Assembly: GCA_965230045.1 (NCBI GenBank)
Contig: OZ245940.1
Span: 1 to 64,000, forward strand
Reading direction: 5' to 3'
Length of the DNA: 64,000 bases
Source: G963662905 sp965230045
Lineage (GTDB): Bacteria > Bacteroidota > Bacteroidia > Bacteroidales > WRLA01
Position 1 is the stretch's first letter. Every line of letters begins with the position of its first letter. The translations under genes were made by a program, and so were the position numbers. Positions 44,058 through 52,835 of the stretch are shown piece after piece. The notes beneath the pieces are model-generated. The model did not search any database, was not told the DNA's origin, and saw only the letters and a program-made list of their open reading frames with translations.

Positions 44058-45401
44058 ATGAAAAGATTATATTTATTATTAGTACTACTTTCTACGTATC
44101 AATTACTTTTCTCACAAAACAATACCGTTGTGAAAGGAACCGTAATTGAAGAAAATACCGGGCAACCATTGCCCAATGTAGCCATCCAGATTTGGCCGGG
44201 CAGCAAATTCGGAAGCATAAGCAACAAAGAAGGAAGGTTTAAAATCAACACAGACAAAGATAGCATAACATTGAAGTTCTCTCACATCTCGTCCGTGCCG
44301 AAACTATTAAAAGTCAATGCTAAAGCCGTGTCAGACTCCAACCTCCTTGTTACATTGAGTCCGTTTTCATACACCCTTGATGCCGTGGAAATCAGCGAAG
44401 AGAGATATGAAACGATCTATAAAAAACCCAATCAATCGGTTATTGATTACGAAATTTACGATCACCGCATCTACTTCCTGCTGAAAGATTACTCCAATAG
44501 GAAATACCAGCTGATTTCGGTTGATGAAAACCTTAGGGACACAATCTTTAGCACTCCTCCCGGCAAGCCCAGGGGAATTATTATTGATTTTTATGGCAAC
44601 CTGGATATTGTTTCAAAATCGAATTCTGTTTATCAGATTATTATTGAAAACGGCCAGATTAACTATCTGGAACCCTTCAATTATTCAAAACTCGAAAAAG
44701 TAAATGAACTATATGATTTCAAAATTGACAGCAATTATTATTTTTCTGAATATAAGACAAAAATCAATGATAAAATCTGCTACTACACAATAAACAGGAG
44801 CACCAAAAATATTTTTCACACCATTATAGACGATAAGAAAGTTGATTATATTTTTCAAGAACTACGGTTTTTATTGCCAAAGAAATTTTTTAACTCTGGT
44901 GTTCCTCCTGGAGATGAGAGAAGAGCCTTTATTAATAATATGTATGACAATCACGAAATTACCTTTGATCTAAATTATCATTACAACAACATATGGAATG
45001 TATTCTTCAATATTGAAAATGAAATATATATCATTGATAACATCAAAAACAAGCTATTAAAGTTTGATAAAAGAGGCAAGCTCGTCTCAGAGCTCAACAT
45101 AACACACAGCAATGATGATGAAAAAGCTTTCAGTTTGCTGGAAATGGAAGAAGGGCGGATATGGAAGGACAAGGCATTGATAGACAACTGCAATAACGGA
45201 AAAGCATATTTCTTATGGAAACAGGGCGCCAGAACCGAGCTTTATTCATTAGATCTCAAGAGCGGCGAGATCTCATTTATTGAAACACTGCCCCATGTTT
45301 TCCCCATTAAAATAAAGGTGTATAACAACACCATTTATTATTTATACCAGAAAATTGGCAACAGCAGGAATTATGGGCTTTATAGAATGTATATAAATTA
45401 A
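44058..45401 (+). CDS. Exported carboxypeptidase-regulatory-like / beta-propeller protein, cassette 1
   Basis: 447 residues from ATG 44058. Signal peptide to about residue 19 (LLVLLSTYQLLFSQ); CarboxypepD_reg-like domain about 24-112 (VVKGTVIEENTGQPLPNVAIQI); the rest has repeats suggesting a 6-bladed beta-propeller (IYFLLKDY, GIIIDFYGNLDIV, IYIIDNIKNKLLKFDKRGKLV). Residues about 231-328 differ strongly from the cassette-3 paralog while both flanks are nearly identical. It is periplasmic or surface-exposed. I infer a role tied to the individual lanthipeptide (immunity, sensing or export specificity); no such function is established. The LanC gene follows 10 bp later. Confidence 0.75.
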   Translation: MKRLYLLLVLLSTYQLLFSQNNTVVKGTVIEENTGQPLPNVAIQIWPGSKFGSISNKEGRFKINTDKDSITLKFSHISSVPKLLKVNAKAVSDSNLLVTLSPFSYTLDAVEISEERYETIYKKPNQSVIDYEIYDHRIYFLLKDYSNRKYQLISVDENLRDTIFSTPPGKPRGIIIDFYGNLDIVSKSNSVYQIIIENGQINYLEPFNYSKLEKVNELYDFKIDSNYYFSEYKTKINDKICYYTINRSTKNIFHTIIDDKKVDYIFQELRFLLPKKFFNSGVPPGDERRAFINNMYDNHEITFDLNYHYNNIWNVFFNIENEIYIIDNIKNKLLKFDKRGKLVSELNITHSNDDEKAFSLLEMEEGRIWKDKALIDNCNNGKAYFLWKQGARTELYSLDLKSGEISFIETLPHVFPIKIKVYNNTIYYLYQKIGNSRNYGLYRMYIN

Positions 45402-45411
45402 GAATAGATTG

Positions 45412-46584
45412 ATGAATGTGGATTTGCTATTAAAAAAAGTGTACGAATCATTGTCGCCTGTAAATGAGGTAAGTGTTCATGGATTTTATTCTGATACTTC
45501 GGGAATCTCCCTTTTCCTTTTTTATTATTCCTTAATGCTAAATGATGAAAAGTGTTACAATAAAGCGGTAATGCTTCTTGAAAAAACTTTGATGTCTTAT
45601 TACCAAACCAGAATTGCGCCTTCTGACATTGCCAGATTGGGTTGGCTTTTACTAAATCTTGATAGTAATGATTTTTTAGAGACTGATATTAATGAATTGA
45701 TTGAGAAGAGTGTGAATAAAGTTTTATTCGAAAAAGTTTTGGATTATCTAAAAAATGACAATTACGACTTCTTGCATGCTGCACTTGGTATCATTCAGTA
45801 CTTTTTGAGCAAAAATGATATAGAAAGTCGGTTCTATGTTTCAGAATTTGTTGATGAATTTGCAGAAAAGGCAGAAAGGGTAAAAGATAATGAGCTGAAA
45901 TGGCTGTCAACATTAGACATCAGAACAAAAACAAAAGGCTATAATATCAGCATGTCGCACGGTCTGGCAAGCATTATCACTATGCTGAGCAAGATATACA
46001 AACAGGGAATTAACCAGGATAAAACGAAGTACTTACTTGAAGGAGCCGTGAATTATCTGCTGCAACAAAAATTGCCCAATGGCAAGTATATTTCTGTTTT
46101 CCCAAACTTTGCCATAGAAAGCATGAAAAATTTGGCCCCGAGCCGTCTTGCCTGGTGTTATGGCGATCTTGGCATTTCTGTAGCAATATGGCATGCATCA
46201 CAGGCGCTTGGGCGAAAAGATTGGGAAGAAAAAGCCATTAACATTCTGCTCCACTCTGCCCAGCGAAGGGATTTGAAAGAAAACAGCGTAATAGATGCAG
46301 GGCTTTGCCATGGTACAGCTGGCATTGCACATATTTATAACCGTATGTATGGCTATACGGGTGTTGAAGAACTGAAAGAAGCTTCTGAATACTGGTTCGG
46401 CCAAACCCTTAAAATGGCACGCTTTGAGGATGGTTTGGCGGGTTACAAGGCCTGGCATGGGCTTGATAAAGGATGGAAAAATGAGACAGGACTGCTGGAA
46501 GGAATTGCAGGCATTGGTCTTGCCATGATTTCTGCTGTTTCGGATATAGAGCCTGCATGGGACGAATGTTTGTTGTTAAGTTAG
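45412..46584 (+). CDS. lanC: Lanthionine synthetase C-like cyclase, cassette 1
   Basis: 390 residues from ATG 45412 (a TTG codon precedes it directly). LanC signatures are present: SMSHGLAS (H183 region), WCYGDLG (Zn ligand C249) and LCHGTAGIAH (Zn ligands C299 and H300), followed by GLLEGIAGIGLAM. It activates Cys thiols on zinc and adds them to dehydrated Ser/Thr to make (methyl)lanthionine. The first helix-turn motif reads LHAALGI (121-127), while the other two copies have LHGALGI: a Gly-to-Ala change at a usually conserved Gly. The start of the next cassette follows after about 10 bp. Confidence 0.88.
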   Translation: MNVDLLLKKVYESLSPVNEVSVHGFYSDTSGISLFLFYYSLMLNDEKCYNKAVMLLEKTLMSYYQTRIAPSDIARLGWLLLNLDSNDFLETDINELIEKSVNKVLFEKVLDYLKNDNYDFLHAALGIIQYFLSKNDIESRFYVSEFVDEFAEKAERVKDNELKWLSTLDIRTKTKGYNISMSHGLASIITMLSKIYKQGINQDKTKYLLEGAVNYLLQQKLPNGKYISVFPNFAIESMKNLAPSRLAWCYGDLGISVAIWHASQALGRKDWEEKAINILLHSAQRRDLKENSVIDAGLCHGTAGIAHIYNRMYGYTGVEELKEASEYWFGQTLKMARFEDGLAGYKAWHGLDKGWKNETGLLEGIAGIGLAMISAVSDIEPAWDECLLLS

Positions 46585-46596
46585 ATTGAGATGCTG

Positions 46597-46737
46597 GAGG
46601 CACTGAAAAGAACGCCGAAATATGCTAAAACAATAAACCGCTCATTTATAAAAATGAACCGTTCATCCCTTAAAACATACCGTTTATCAAATAAAACGAC
46701 CATTTGAATAAAATCTTAATATGAATACATACCTTTG
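46597..46737 (+). promoter_or_regulatory. Relic of the LytTR gene end, LytTR box array and promoter of cassette 2
   Basis: 46597-46636 is a degraded copy of the last codons of the LytTR gene (ending CGAAATATGCTAAAACAATAA as in the parent, positions 43254-43274). Then ACCGCTCAT (46637), ACCGTTCAT (46658), ACCGTTTAT (46679) and ACCATTTGA (46699), again at 21/21/20 bp pitch, and the -7 box TACCTTTG (46730-46737). Confidence 0.8.
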
Positions 46738-47138
46738 TTTTCGTATTGTTAAGCAAAGTTATGAACCATTCATTTAGATATAAAGTCCGACAGCTTGTTT
46801 TAAAATGGAGTTATGCTTTCAGGGACAATAGAATGCGTTCCGGTCATTGTGACATTAAATTTATAACGGTTCATTGCTTGTCTCCGGACTACCACAATAG
46901 ACCTATAAAAACAATCTTGCTCAAAAAAGACAGCGGAAATGGATTTAATAAATTCGTCTATCTAATTTCTAAGCATATTTTTATGCTGGGAAAGAATAAG
47001 TTCGACAGGCTATGCCGTTTCCGGATACATTAGAACCCGACAGGAACGGCATAATGTAGAATATACGTATTAAATGGGCTCTGCAATAACAAGTTACAGT
47101 ATTAGAAAATTTAAGAATTGGATTAAATATCTTATAAT
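46738..47138 (+). ncRNA. Conserved leader of cassette 2
   Basis: Counterpart of 43376-43776. The frame from 46761 (MNHSFRYK...) runs on to 47033 because the stop seen in copy 1 is changed (GACTGA to GACAGG). Stem-loop ATGCCGTT(T)CC (47012-47022) / GGAACGGCAT (47043-47052). Same doubt about coding as for copy 1. Confidence 0.5.
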
Positions 47139-47339
47139 ATGAAAAAGAAAAAAATAAAATTGGTTCTTACTAAAAGGACTATATCAAATTTGCAAGATTT
47201 TGAAATGAAACGGGTTCTTGGAGGAGAAGAGCCTACGAAAAATGTCACCTGCGCTACATGCATAGAAACTAAATATCCCGCATGTGGATGGTCTGGCTGT
47301 TGGGGGCCACGCACTTGTGCAATTACAACTACAGATTAG
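47139..47339 (+). CDS. lanA: Class I lanthipeptide precursor 2 (divergent)
   Basis: 66 residues. Leader 1-29 (MKKKKIKLVLTKRTISNLQD, FEMKRVLGG) keeps the family pattern (Lys-rich start, NLQD, M-x-x-V-x-GG) but differs from precursors 1 and 3 right after the first six codons. The core EEPTKNVTCATCIETKYPACGWSGCWGPRTCAITTTD has five Cys (38, 41, 49, 54, 60) in another spacing plus Trp and Gly residues absent from the others, so a different ring pattern is expected. DNA around it changes from near-identity to dissimilarity at about 47150. Confidence 0.85.
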   Translation: MKKKKIKLVLTKRTISNLQDFEMKRVLGGEEPTKNVTCATCIETKYPACGWSGCWGPRTCAITTTD

Positions 47340-47353
47340 TTATCCTATTTTTG

Positions 47354-47392
47354 ACCTCCAATTGTGAGTATAATAGTATCACCATTGGAGGT
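47354..47392 (+). terminator. Hairpin behind lanA2
   Basis: ACCTCCAAT (47354-47362) pairs with ATTGGAGGT (47384-47392), followed by TATTTCT. Same place as the attenuators of cassettes 1 and 3 but different sequence and weaker T run. Confidence 0.5.
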
Positions 47393-47450
47393 TATTTCTA
47401 ATGGTGTGATATTGTTTGTGTTTTGATCAATTATATATATTCTAATAGTT

Positions 47451-48815
47451 TTGAAAAAAAAGATATTTAAATTTTTGTTTACTGCTTTATTAATATCAAC
47501 AGTACAAGTTGGAGTATTTGGGCAATCTTCTATAATAGTTACAGGTGTTGTTAGAAATAATCCTGATGTAAATATCTCAGTTTTAGAAACAAGTTATGGA
47601 ACTATCACTAATGAAACTGGGCACTACTCTTTGGAGGTTTTTGCAGAAGCTGAGAAAACGCAATTACTCTTCTCAAAAATTGGATATAGGGACACAATTG
47701 TACAGCTACGAAAAGAAGATATTAATATAGACACAATTTTATTAAATATTACACTAAATAAACATTCATACCTCCTTCCGGAATTTAAGGTTAAGTCCAG
47801 CCCATATTTTTTCAGTACTTCAAACTCTATTATTCTCGATATTGAATTCATTGATAATTTGCTGTTTGTATTAAATCGTAAGCAAAATAGATCCGAGCTT
47901 ATTTTATTAGACGAAAATGGTAGTGTGCTATCTGTACAGCAGGTTAATAATAAGTACAATGAAATTTTTAGAGATTGTTTCGGTAACTATGAATTAATCG
48001 GGAATGATTCGTGTTTGCAGTTGCATTATAATTCTTTGGATACGTCATTCAATGCAGTCGATAAATTTACAACTGCAGCTTTTAATAAAAAAATTAAACC
48101 CTTCGTTTTAAACCTTGGTTGTATGTTTCTAACTAAAGATTATTTTGAAAAAAACAGCGCAATTGTGAGCAAACATCACAACCAGAAAGTTAATTACTAT
48201 TATATTGACACTTGTAAGCCCGTAAAAAATAAAAAATTACTGGTTAGCTTCTTTGATTCTGTGGCTTATAATATTGCTGCCAGTTATTATTCGGATATAA
48301 TTTCATTGTATTATGCGACAACACCGTCTAGCCAGAATCTTATAGAGTCTGGTGTCTGGAATGGAAATATTCTAAAGCTTATTAACAATAACCATAGATT
48401 GTTTAATTTAATTTCTTGGTACTTGTCAGTAGAAGCCAAGCCTGTTGAAATTGATGTGTTTGTTGATAACAACGAAATAATTTTTTATAATCATCAGAAT
48501 TTCACTATCCTCAGATATAATAAATCTTTCGTTCTTATGGATAAAGGGACTGTATTTATGCAGAATGGAGTTAAAATAGATAATATTTTGCAAGATGATA
48601 TAACCGGAACTATATATGCTTCACAACTTAAGAATGGAATTAATTATATTGGTAAATTTGATATAAAAAGCGGAAAAGTACGTAAGCAAGTTAAGTCACA
48701 TACAACTCCATTTCCTAAAATATTCAGAATCCATAATAATGCTGTGTACTGCGTCTACTATGATAGTATTAAAAGAAGAAGTACTGTTATCAGAAAGTCA
48801 CTATATGAAAGATAA
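47451..48815 (+). CDS. Exported carboxypeptidase-regulatory-like / beta-propeller protein, cassette 2 (divergent)
   Basis: 454 residues; the best start is TTG 47451 (no upstream ATG fits), giving a signal peptide KKKIFKFLFTALLISTVQVGVFGQ. A short CarboxypepD_reg-like domain follows (IVTGVVRNNPDVNISVLETSYGTITNETGHYSLEV), then propeller-like repeats (LLFVLNRKQNRSELILLDENG, GTIYASQLKNGINYIGKFDIKSGKV). Only distantly similar to the proteins of cassettes 1 and 3 but in the same place and of the same length, so probably the counterpart adapted to precursor 2. It overlaps or abuts the lanC2 start. Confidence 0.65.
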   Translation: MKKKIFKFLFTALLISTVQVGVFGQSSIIVTGVVRNNPDVNISVLETSYGTITNETGHYSLEVFAEAEKTQLLFSKIGYRDTIVQLRKEDINIDTILLNITLNKHSYLLPEFKVKSSPYFFSTSNSIILDIEFIDNLLFVLNRKQNRSELILLDENGSVLSVQQVNNKYNEIFRDCFGNYELIGNDSCLQLHYNSLDTSFNAVDKFTTAAFNKKIKPFVLNLGCMFLTKDYFEKNSAIVSKHHNQKVNYYYIDTCKPVKNKKLLVSFFDSVAYNIAASYYSDIISLYYATTPSSQNLIESGVWNGNILKLINNNHRLFNLISWYLSVEAKPVEIDVFVDNNEIIFYNHQNFTILRYNKSFVLMDKGTVFMQNGVKIDNILQDDITGTIYASQLKNGINYIGKFDIKSGKVRKQVKSHTTPFPKIFRIHNNAVYCVYYDSIKRRSTVIRKSLYER

Positions 48816-48822
48816 TAAAATT

Positions 48823-49553
48823 ATGAAAATTCTTTTGGATAAGAAGTTAGATGAAATTTCTAGGGTCTTATTGAACTCAAATTTAACAATAACACAATCA
48901 GAAAATTTGCTTGGTGACAAATCAGGTATTGCTCTTTTCTTGTTCCAATATAGCCAATTTAAAAATGAAGCAAAATATTACGACTTTGCTTATGAAATAC
49001 TTGAAAGCATTGCCAATGTATATCGCGAAAATCAAATTTTACCAACTTCAATATCAAAATTTGAATGGTTACTATTGTATCTGGAGAAACAAGGAATTAT
49101 TGATTTAGATATTGAAAATATTCATGAAGATATCGACTATCATTTATACGAAGTCGCAAATGCTTGTCTTCAAAAGTATGGTTATGATTTTTTGCACGGA
49201 GCTTTAGGTATTGTGCTTTATTTTTTGAAAAAAAATGATGATCTAACCAGTAATTTCATATTTAATCTCATTAATACTCTAGAGCTAGTTTCTGATAAGA
49301 CTCAAAGTAATATTGTTAAATGGCTTTCCGTTATTGATTATAAAACAAGTGAAACGGCATACAATATCAGCATGTCGCACGGTCTGGCAAGCATTATCGC
49401 TATGCTGAGCAAGATATACAAACAGGGAATTAATCAGGATAAAACGAAGTACTTACTTGAAGGAGCCGTGAATTATCTGCTGCAACAAAAATTGCCCAAT
49501 GGCAAGTATATTTCTGTTTTCCCAAACTTTGCCATAGAAAGCATGAAAAATTT
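48823..49553 (+). pseudogene. lanC: lanC of cassette 2, 5' part, interrupted by IS66
   Basis: From ATG 48823 (alternative 48805, overlapping the previous stop). Encodes the first ~243 residues up to AIESMKN, with LHGALGI and SMSHGLASII. Residues 1 to about 178 are only distantly related to lanC1/lanC3; from about 49355 (YNISMSHG) the DNA is almost identical to them. The insertion element starts at 49554 after the duplicated AAAAATTT. Joined to 51831-52281 and counting one copy of the duplication, it gives exactly 394 codons in frame, so it was intact before insertion. Confidence 0.9.
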
Positions 49554-49622
49554 GTAAGCCTTCAGCAAAAGGCATATTGCACAAGCTTTTAAAGCTTCCG
49601 TTCTTTGCTGCAAAAAAGCAAT

Positions 49623-49910
49623 ATGCAAAAAGAACAAAGAAGAGCAGAGATGAAAACACTGGTGGATCAATGGCATACCAGTGGCCAAAGCAAAAGATCC
49701 TTTGCCGAATCACACAAAATCTGCTATCACACTTTCCTTTATTGGTATCATAAATTTGAACAGGAAGAAAGCTTGCCTGATGGCCATGGGTTCATTGAGC
49801 TTTCCGGGACTCCAGCTGCAGGGATTATCATCCGTTATCCCAATGGTATCGAGCTCAACCTTCCGGGCAATGTGCCCTTGTCCTATCTCAAATCGCTCAC
49901 CGGCCAATAA
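49623..49910 (+). CDS. tnpA: IS66 accessory protein TnpA
   Basis: 95 residues from ATG 49623 (MQKEQRRAEMKTLVDQWHTSGQSKRSFAES), a helix-turn-helix protein of the IS66 OrfA type; C-terminal part GIIIRYPNGIELNLPGNVPLSYLKSLTGQ is the family's typical end. An ATG at 49605 would add six residues. Its stop overlaps the tnpB start (TAATG), indicating coupled translation. Confidence 0.9.
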   Translation: MQKEQRRAEMKTLVDQWHTSGQSKRSFAESHKICYHTFLYWYHKFEQEESLPDGHGFIELSGTPAAGIIIRYPNGIELNLPGNVPLSYLKSLTGQ

Positions 49911-50275
49911 TGTTCAGCTTAACAGCCAGCCGCTATTACCTGTACCGCCAGCCCACCGATATGCGCAAGAGCTTTGATGGGCTGTATGGCATTGTGCGCA
50001 ACAAACTGGACAAAAACCCAATGAGCGGTGATGTTTTCCTGTTCATCAACAAAAAGCGCGACCGCATAAAACTGCTGCGCTGGGAAAGCGGAGGTTTTGT
50101 GCTGTTCTACAAAAGGCTCGAAAAAGGCACTTTTCACCTGCCGGACACATCTGCTGCGCACGCCTCCCACCAGCTGATCGACTACCCTGAACTTGTAATG
50201 ATAATCAATGGTATTTCCATGAAAAATGCAAGGAAATACCCACGTTTTTTCCCACATGAAAATGTTGGTAAATAG
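49910..50275 (+). CDS. tnpB: IS66 accessory protein TnpB
   Basis: 121 residues with the family core YYLYRQPTDMRKSFDGLYGIVRNKL, GDVFLFINKKRDRIKLLRWESGGFVLFYKRLEKGTFHLP. Needed together with TnpA for transposition of IS66 elements by a mechanism that is not well understood. Confidence 0.95.
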   Translation: MFSLTASRYYLYRQPTDMRKSFDGLYGIVRNKLDKNPMSGDVFLFINKKRDRIKLLRWESGGFVLFYKRLEKGTFHLPDTSAAHASHQLIDYPELVMIINGISMKNARKYPRFFPHENVGK

Positions 50276-50322
50276 CGCTTAAAATATAGTCAGCCAAGAG
50301 GTTACTTCCGTATCTTTGCCTC

Positions 50323-51777
50323 ATGGCAAGTCAGGAAAATATAACTATATCAAAAGCGGAATATGATGCAATGCAACAGAAAATATTCCTGCTTCAGCAT
50401 GAACTTGTCCAGTTGAGGCGTGCGATCTATGGAGCCAAAAGCGAACGGCATATCGCGGCAGACCCCAACCAGGGCGTGCTTTTTGACGTGCCTGCACAGG
50501 AGAAAGAGCCGGAAAAGGAGCAGATCAGCTATACGCGCAATAAAAAGCAGTCCAAAAAACAGCCCGTGCGCTTAGAACTGCCCGCCCACCTGCCGCGCCA
50601 TGAAATCATCATCGAACCCCAAAACCTGCCCAAAGGCGCCCATAGGGTCAACGTAAAAATCACCGAAGTACTTGATTATGTGCCCGGGACTTTTCGTGTG
50701 ATCCGTTATATACGTCCTTATTATGCCGTAGCAGGCCAGGGCGAAAGCACCCAAATGATTTGTGCAGAACTACCTTCGCGCGCCTTGTTCAAAAGCAATG
50801 CCTCAGAAGGCCTGCTCTCTTATGTGACTGTCAGCAAATTTGTTGACCACCTGCCATTCTACCGCCTTGTCAAGATGTTCAAGCGCATGGGGATCGAAAT
50901 AGCCGAATCAACAATAAACGGCTGGTTTAGCGGGGTTTGCAGATTGCTTGAGCCGCTTTACGATGCCCTGAAAAAAGAAATCATGAGGACCGATTACCTG
51001 ATGGCAGACGAAACGCCTATAAAGGTATTGACCAAAGACAAGCCCGGGGCATCGCACAAAGGGTATCACTGGGTTTATTACGACCCGCTTAAAAAACTGG
51101 CCCTGTTCGATTACCGGAAAGGCCGCGGGCGGGAAGGCCCGGATGAGATGCTGGAAAACTATAGTGGATATTTGCAAACCGATGGCTACACCGCTTACGA
51201 CAACCTAAAAAACAAAGCCGAAATCACCCAATTGGCCTGCATGGCGCATGCACGCAGGTATTTTGAGAAAGCCAAGGACAATGATGCTGCACGCAGTGAA
51301 TATGCGCTGGGGCAGATAAGAAAACTGTATGCCATTGAACGTCAGGCAAGTGAGCAAGAGCTACAGCCGGAGGAGGTCAAAGCATTGCGGCAAAAGGAAT
51401 CAATGCCCATATTGAACGAAATGGAAAGCTGGCTTAAGGAAGAAGTTTATAAAGTAGCGCCCAAAAGCGCAATCGGCAAAGCCATAGCTTACAGCCTGAA
51501 ATTATGGGGGCGCCTGATCCGTTATATTGAAGACGGAAGGCTGCGCATTGACAACAACCTGGTTGAAAACAGCATCAGGCCGGTAGCCATAGGGCGCAAG
51601 AATTACCTGTTTGCGGGTTCGCACAATGCAGCCCAGCACGCGGCTATGATCTACTCCTTTTTTGCCAGCTGCAAAATCCAAAATGTCGAACCCTTCGAGT
51701 GGCTCAAGCAAACATTAGAAAAAATCCAGGAACACCCAGCCAACAAGCTCCATCAACTCCTGCCCGGACAGATTTAA
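50323..51777 (+). CDS. tnpC: IS66 transposase TnpC
   Basis: 484 residues. N-terminal coiled segment with LQHELVQLRRAIYGAKSER (IS66 leucine-zipper region), a linker of basic residues, a Zn-binding-like region followed by the DDE domain: YLMADETPIKVL (first Asp), LQTDGYTAYD (second Asp), and DNNLVENSIRPVAIGRKNYLFAGS (Glu). TATCTTTG, a good -7 box, lies just before the ATG (50311-50318). Full length, so the element may still move. Confidence 0.95.
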   Translation: MASQENITISKAEYDAMQQKIFLLQHELVQLRRAIYGAKSERHIAADPNQGVLFDVPAQEKEPEKEQISYTRNKKQSKKQPVRLELPAHLPRHEIIIEPQNLPKGAHRVNVKITEVLDYVPGTFRVIRYIRPYYAVAGQGESTQMICAELPSRALFKSNASEGLLSYVTVSKFVDHLPFYRLVKMFKRMGIEIAESTINGWFSGVCRLLEPLYDALKKEIMRTDYLMADETPIKVLTKDKPGASHKGYHWVYYDPLKKLALFDYRKGRGREGPDEMLENYSGYLQTDGYTAYDNLKNKAEITQLACMAHARRYFEKAKDNDAARSEYALGQIRKLYAIERQASEQELQPEEVKALRQKESMPILNEMESWLKEEVYKVAPKSAIGKAIAYSLKLWGRLIRYIEDGRLRIDNNLVENSIRPVAIGRKNYLFAGSHNAAQHAAMIYSFFASCKIQNVEPFEWLKQTLEKIQEHPANKLHQLLPGQI

Positions 51778-51830
51778 AACATTATCCGGTTATATGCAAG
51801 ATGCTGTTCGCCGTAGGCTTACAAAAATTT

Positions 51831-52281
51831 GGCCCCGAGCCGTCTTGCCTGGTGCTATGGAGATCTCGGCATTTCAGTGGCAATTTGGCATGCATCACAG
51901 GCGCTTGGGCGAAAAGATTGGGAAGAAGAAGCCATTAACATTCTGCTCCACTCTGCCCAGCGAAGGGATTTGAAAGAAAACAGCGTAATAGATGCAGGGC
52001 TTTGCCATGGTACAGCTGGCATTGCACATATTTATAACCGTATGTATGGCTATACGGGTGTTGAAGAACTAAAAGAAGCTTCTGAATACTGGTTCGGCCA
52101 AACCCTTAAAATGGCACGCTTTGAGGATGGTTTGGCGGGCTACAAGGCCTGGCATGGGCTTGATAAAGGATGGATAAACGAACCTGGACTGCTGGAAGGA
52201 ATTGCCGGCATTGGTCTTGCCATGATTTCTGCTGTTTCGGATATAGAGCCTGCATGGGACGAATGTTTGTTGTTAAGTTAG
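51831..52281 (+). pseudogene. lanC: lanC of cassette 2, 3' part behind the IS66 element
   Basis: Continues in frame from the interrupted 5' part: LAPSRLAWCYGDLG (Zn Cys), DAGLCHGTAGIAH (Zn Cys and His), GLLEGIAGIGLAMISAV, ending DECLLLS as in lanC1 and lanC3. No ribosome binding site of its own is evident; without excision of the element both catalytic zinc-ligand motifs are separated from the N-terminal half. Confidence 0.9.
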
Positions 52282-52293
52282 ACTGAGATACTG

Positions 52294-52434
52294 AAGGCGC
52301 TGGCAGGAACTCCGAAATATGCTAAACCAATAAACCACTCATTTATAAAAATGAACCGTTCATCCCATAAAACATACCGTTTATCAAATAAAACGACCAT
52401 TTGAATAAAAACTTAATATGAATACATACCTTTG
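52294..52434 (+). promoter_or_regulatory. Relic of the LytTR gene end, LytTR box array and promoter of cassette 3
   Basis: 52294-52333 repeats the end of the LytTR gene (GAAGGCGCTGGCAGGAACTC...), closer to the parent than in cassette 2. Boxes ACCACTCAT (52334), ACCGTTCAT (52355), ACCGTTTAT (52376) and ACCATTTGA (52396), same pitch as before. The -7 box is TACCTTTG (52427-52434). Confidence 0.8.
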
Positions 52435-52835
52435 TTTTTGTATTATTAAGCTAAGATATGAACCATTCATTTAGATATAAAGTCCGACTGCCTGTACTGA
52501 AATGGAATGATGCTTTCAGGAACAATAGAATGTGTTCCGGTCATTATGACATTAAATTTATAACGGACCATTGCTTGTCTCCGGACTACCACAATAGACT
52601 TATAAGAACAATCTTGCTCAAAAAAGACAGCGGAAATGGATTCAGCGAATTTGTCTATCTAATTTCTAACCGTATTTTTATGCTGGGAAAGAATAAGTTC
52701 GACAGGCTATGCCGTTTCCGGATACACCAGAACCCGACCGAAACGGCATAATGTAGAATAAACGTATTAAATGGGTTCTGCAATAACAAGTTACAGTATT
52801 AGAAAATTTAAGAATTGGATTAAAAATCTTATAAT
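52435..52835 (+). ncRNA. Conserved leader of cassette 3
   Basis: Counterpart of 43376-43776. The frame 52458-52751 (97 codons) extends further than in copies 1 and 2. Stem ATGCCGTTTC (52709-52718) / GAAACGGCAT (52740-52749) is a perfect 10-bp pair here; relative to copies 1 and 2 a base change in the right arm keeps pairing. Confidence 0.5.

Larger units (their letters stand above)
49554..51822. mobile_element. IS66 family insertion sequence, complete (2269 bp)
   Basis: Left end GTAAGCCTTCAGC (49554) and right end inverted GTAAGCCTACGGC (51822 inward), matching at about 21 of 27 terminal bases. Flanked by the 8-bp direct duplication AAAAATTT (49546-49553 and 51823-51830), the usual IS66 target size. 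Carries tnpA, tnpB and tnpC on the plus strand, all open. Inserted in lanC2. Confidence 0.95.
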
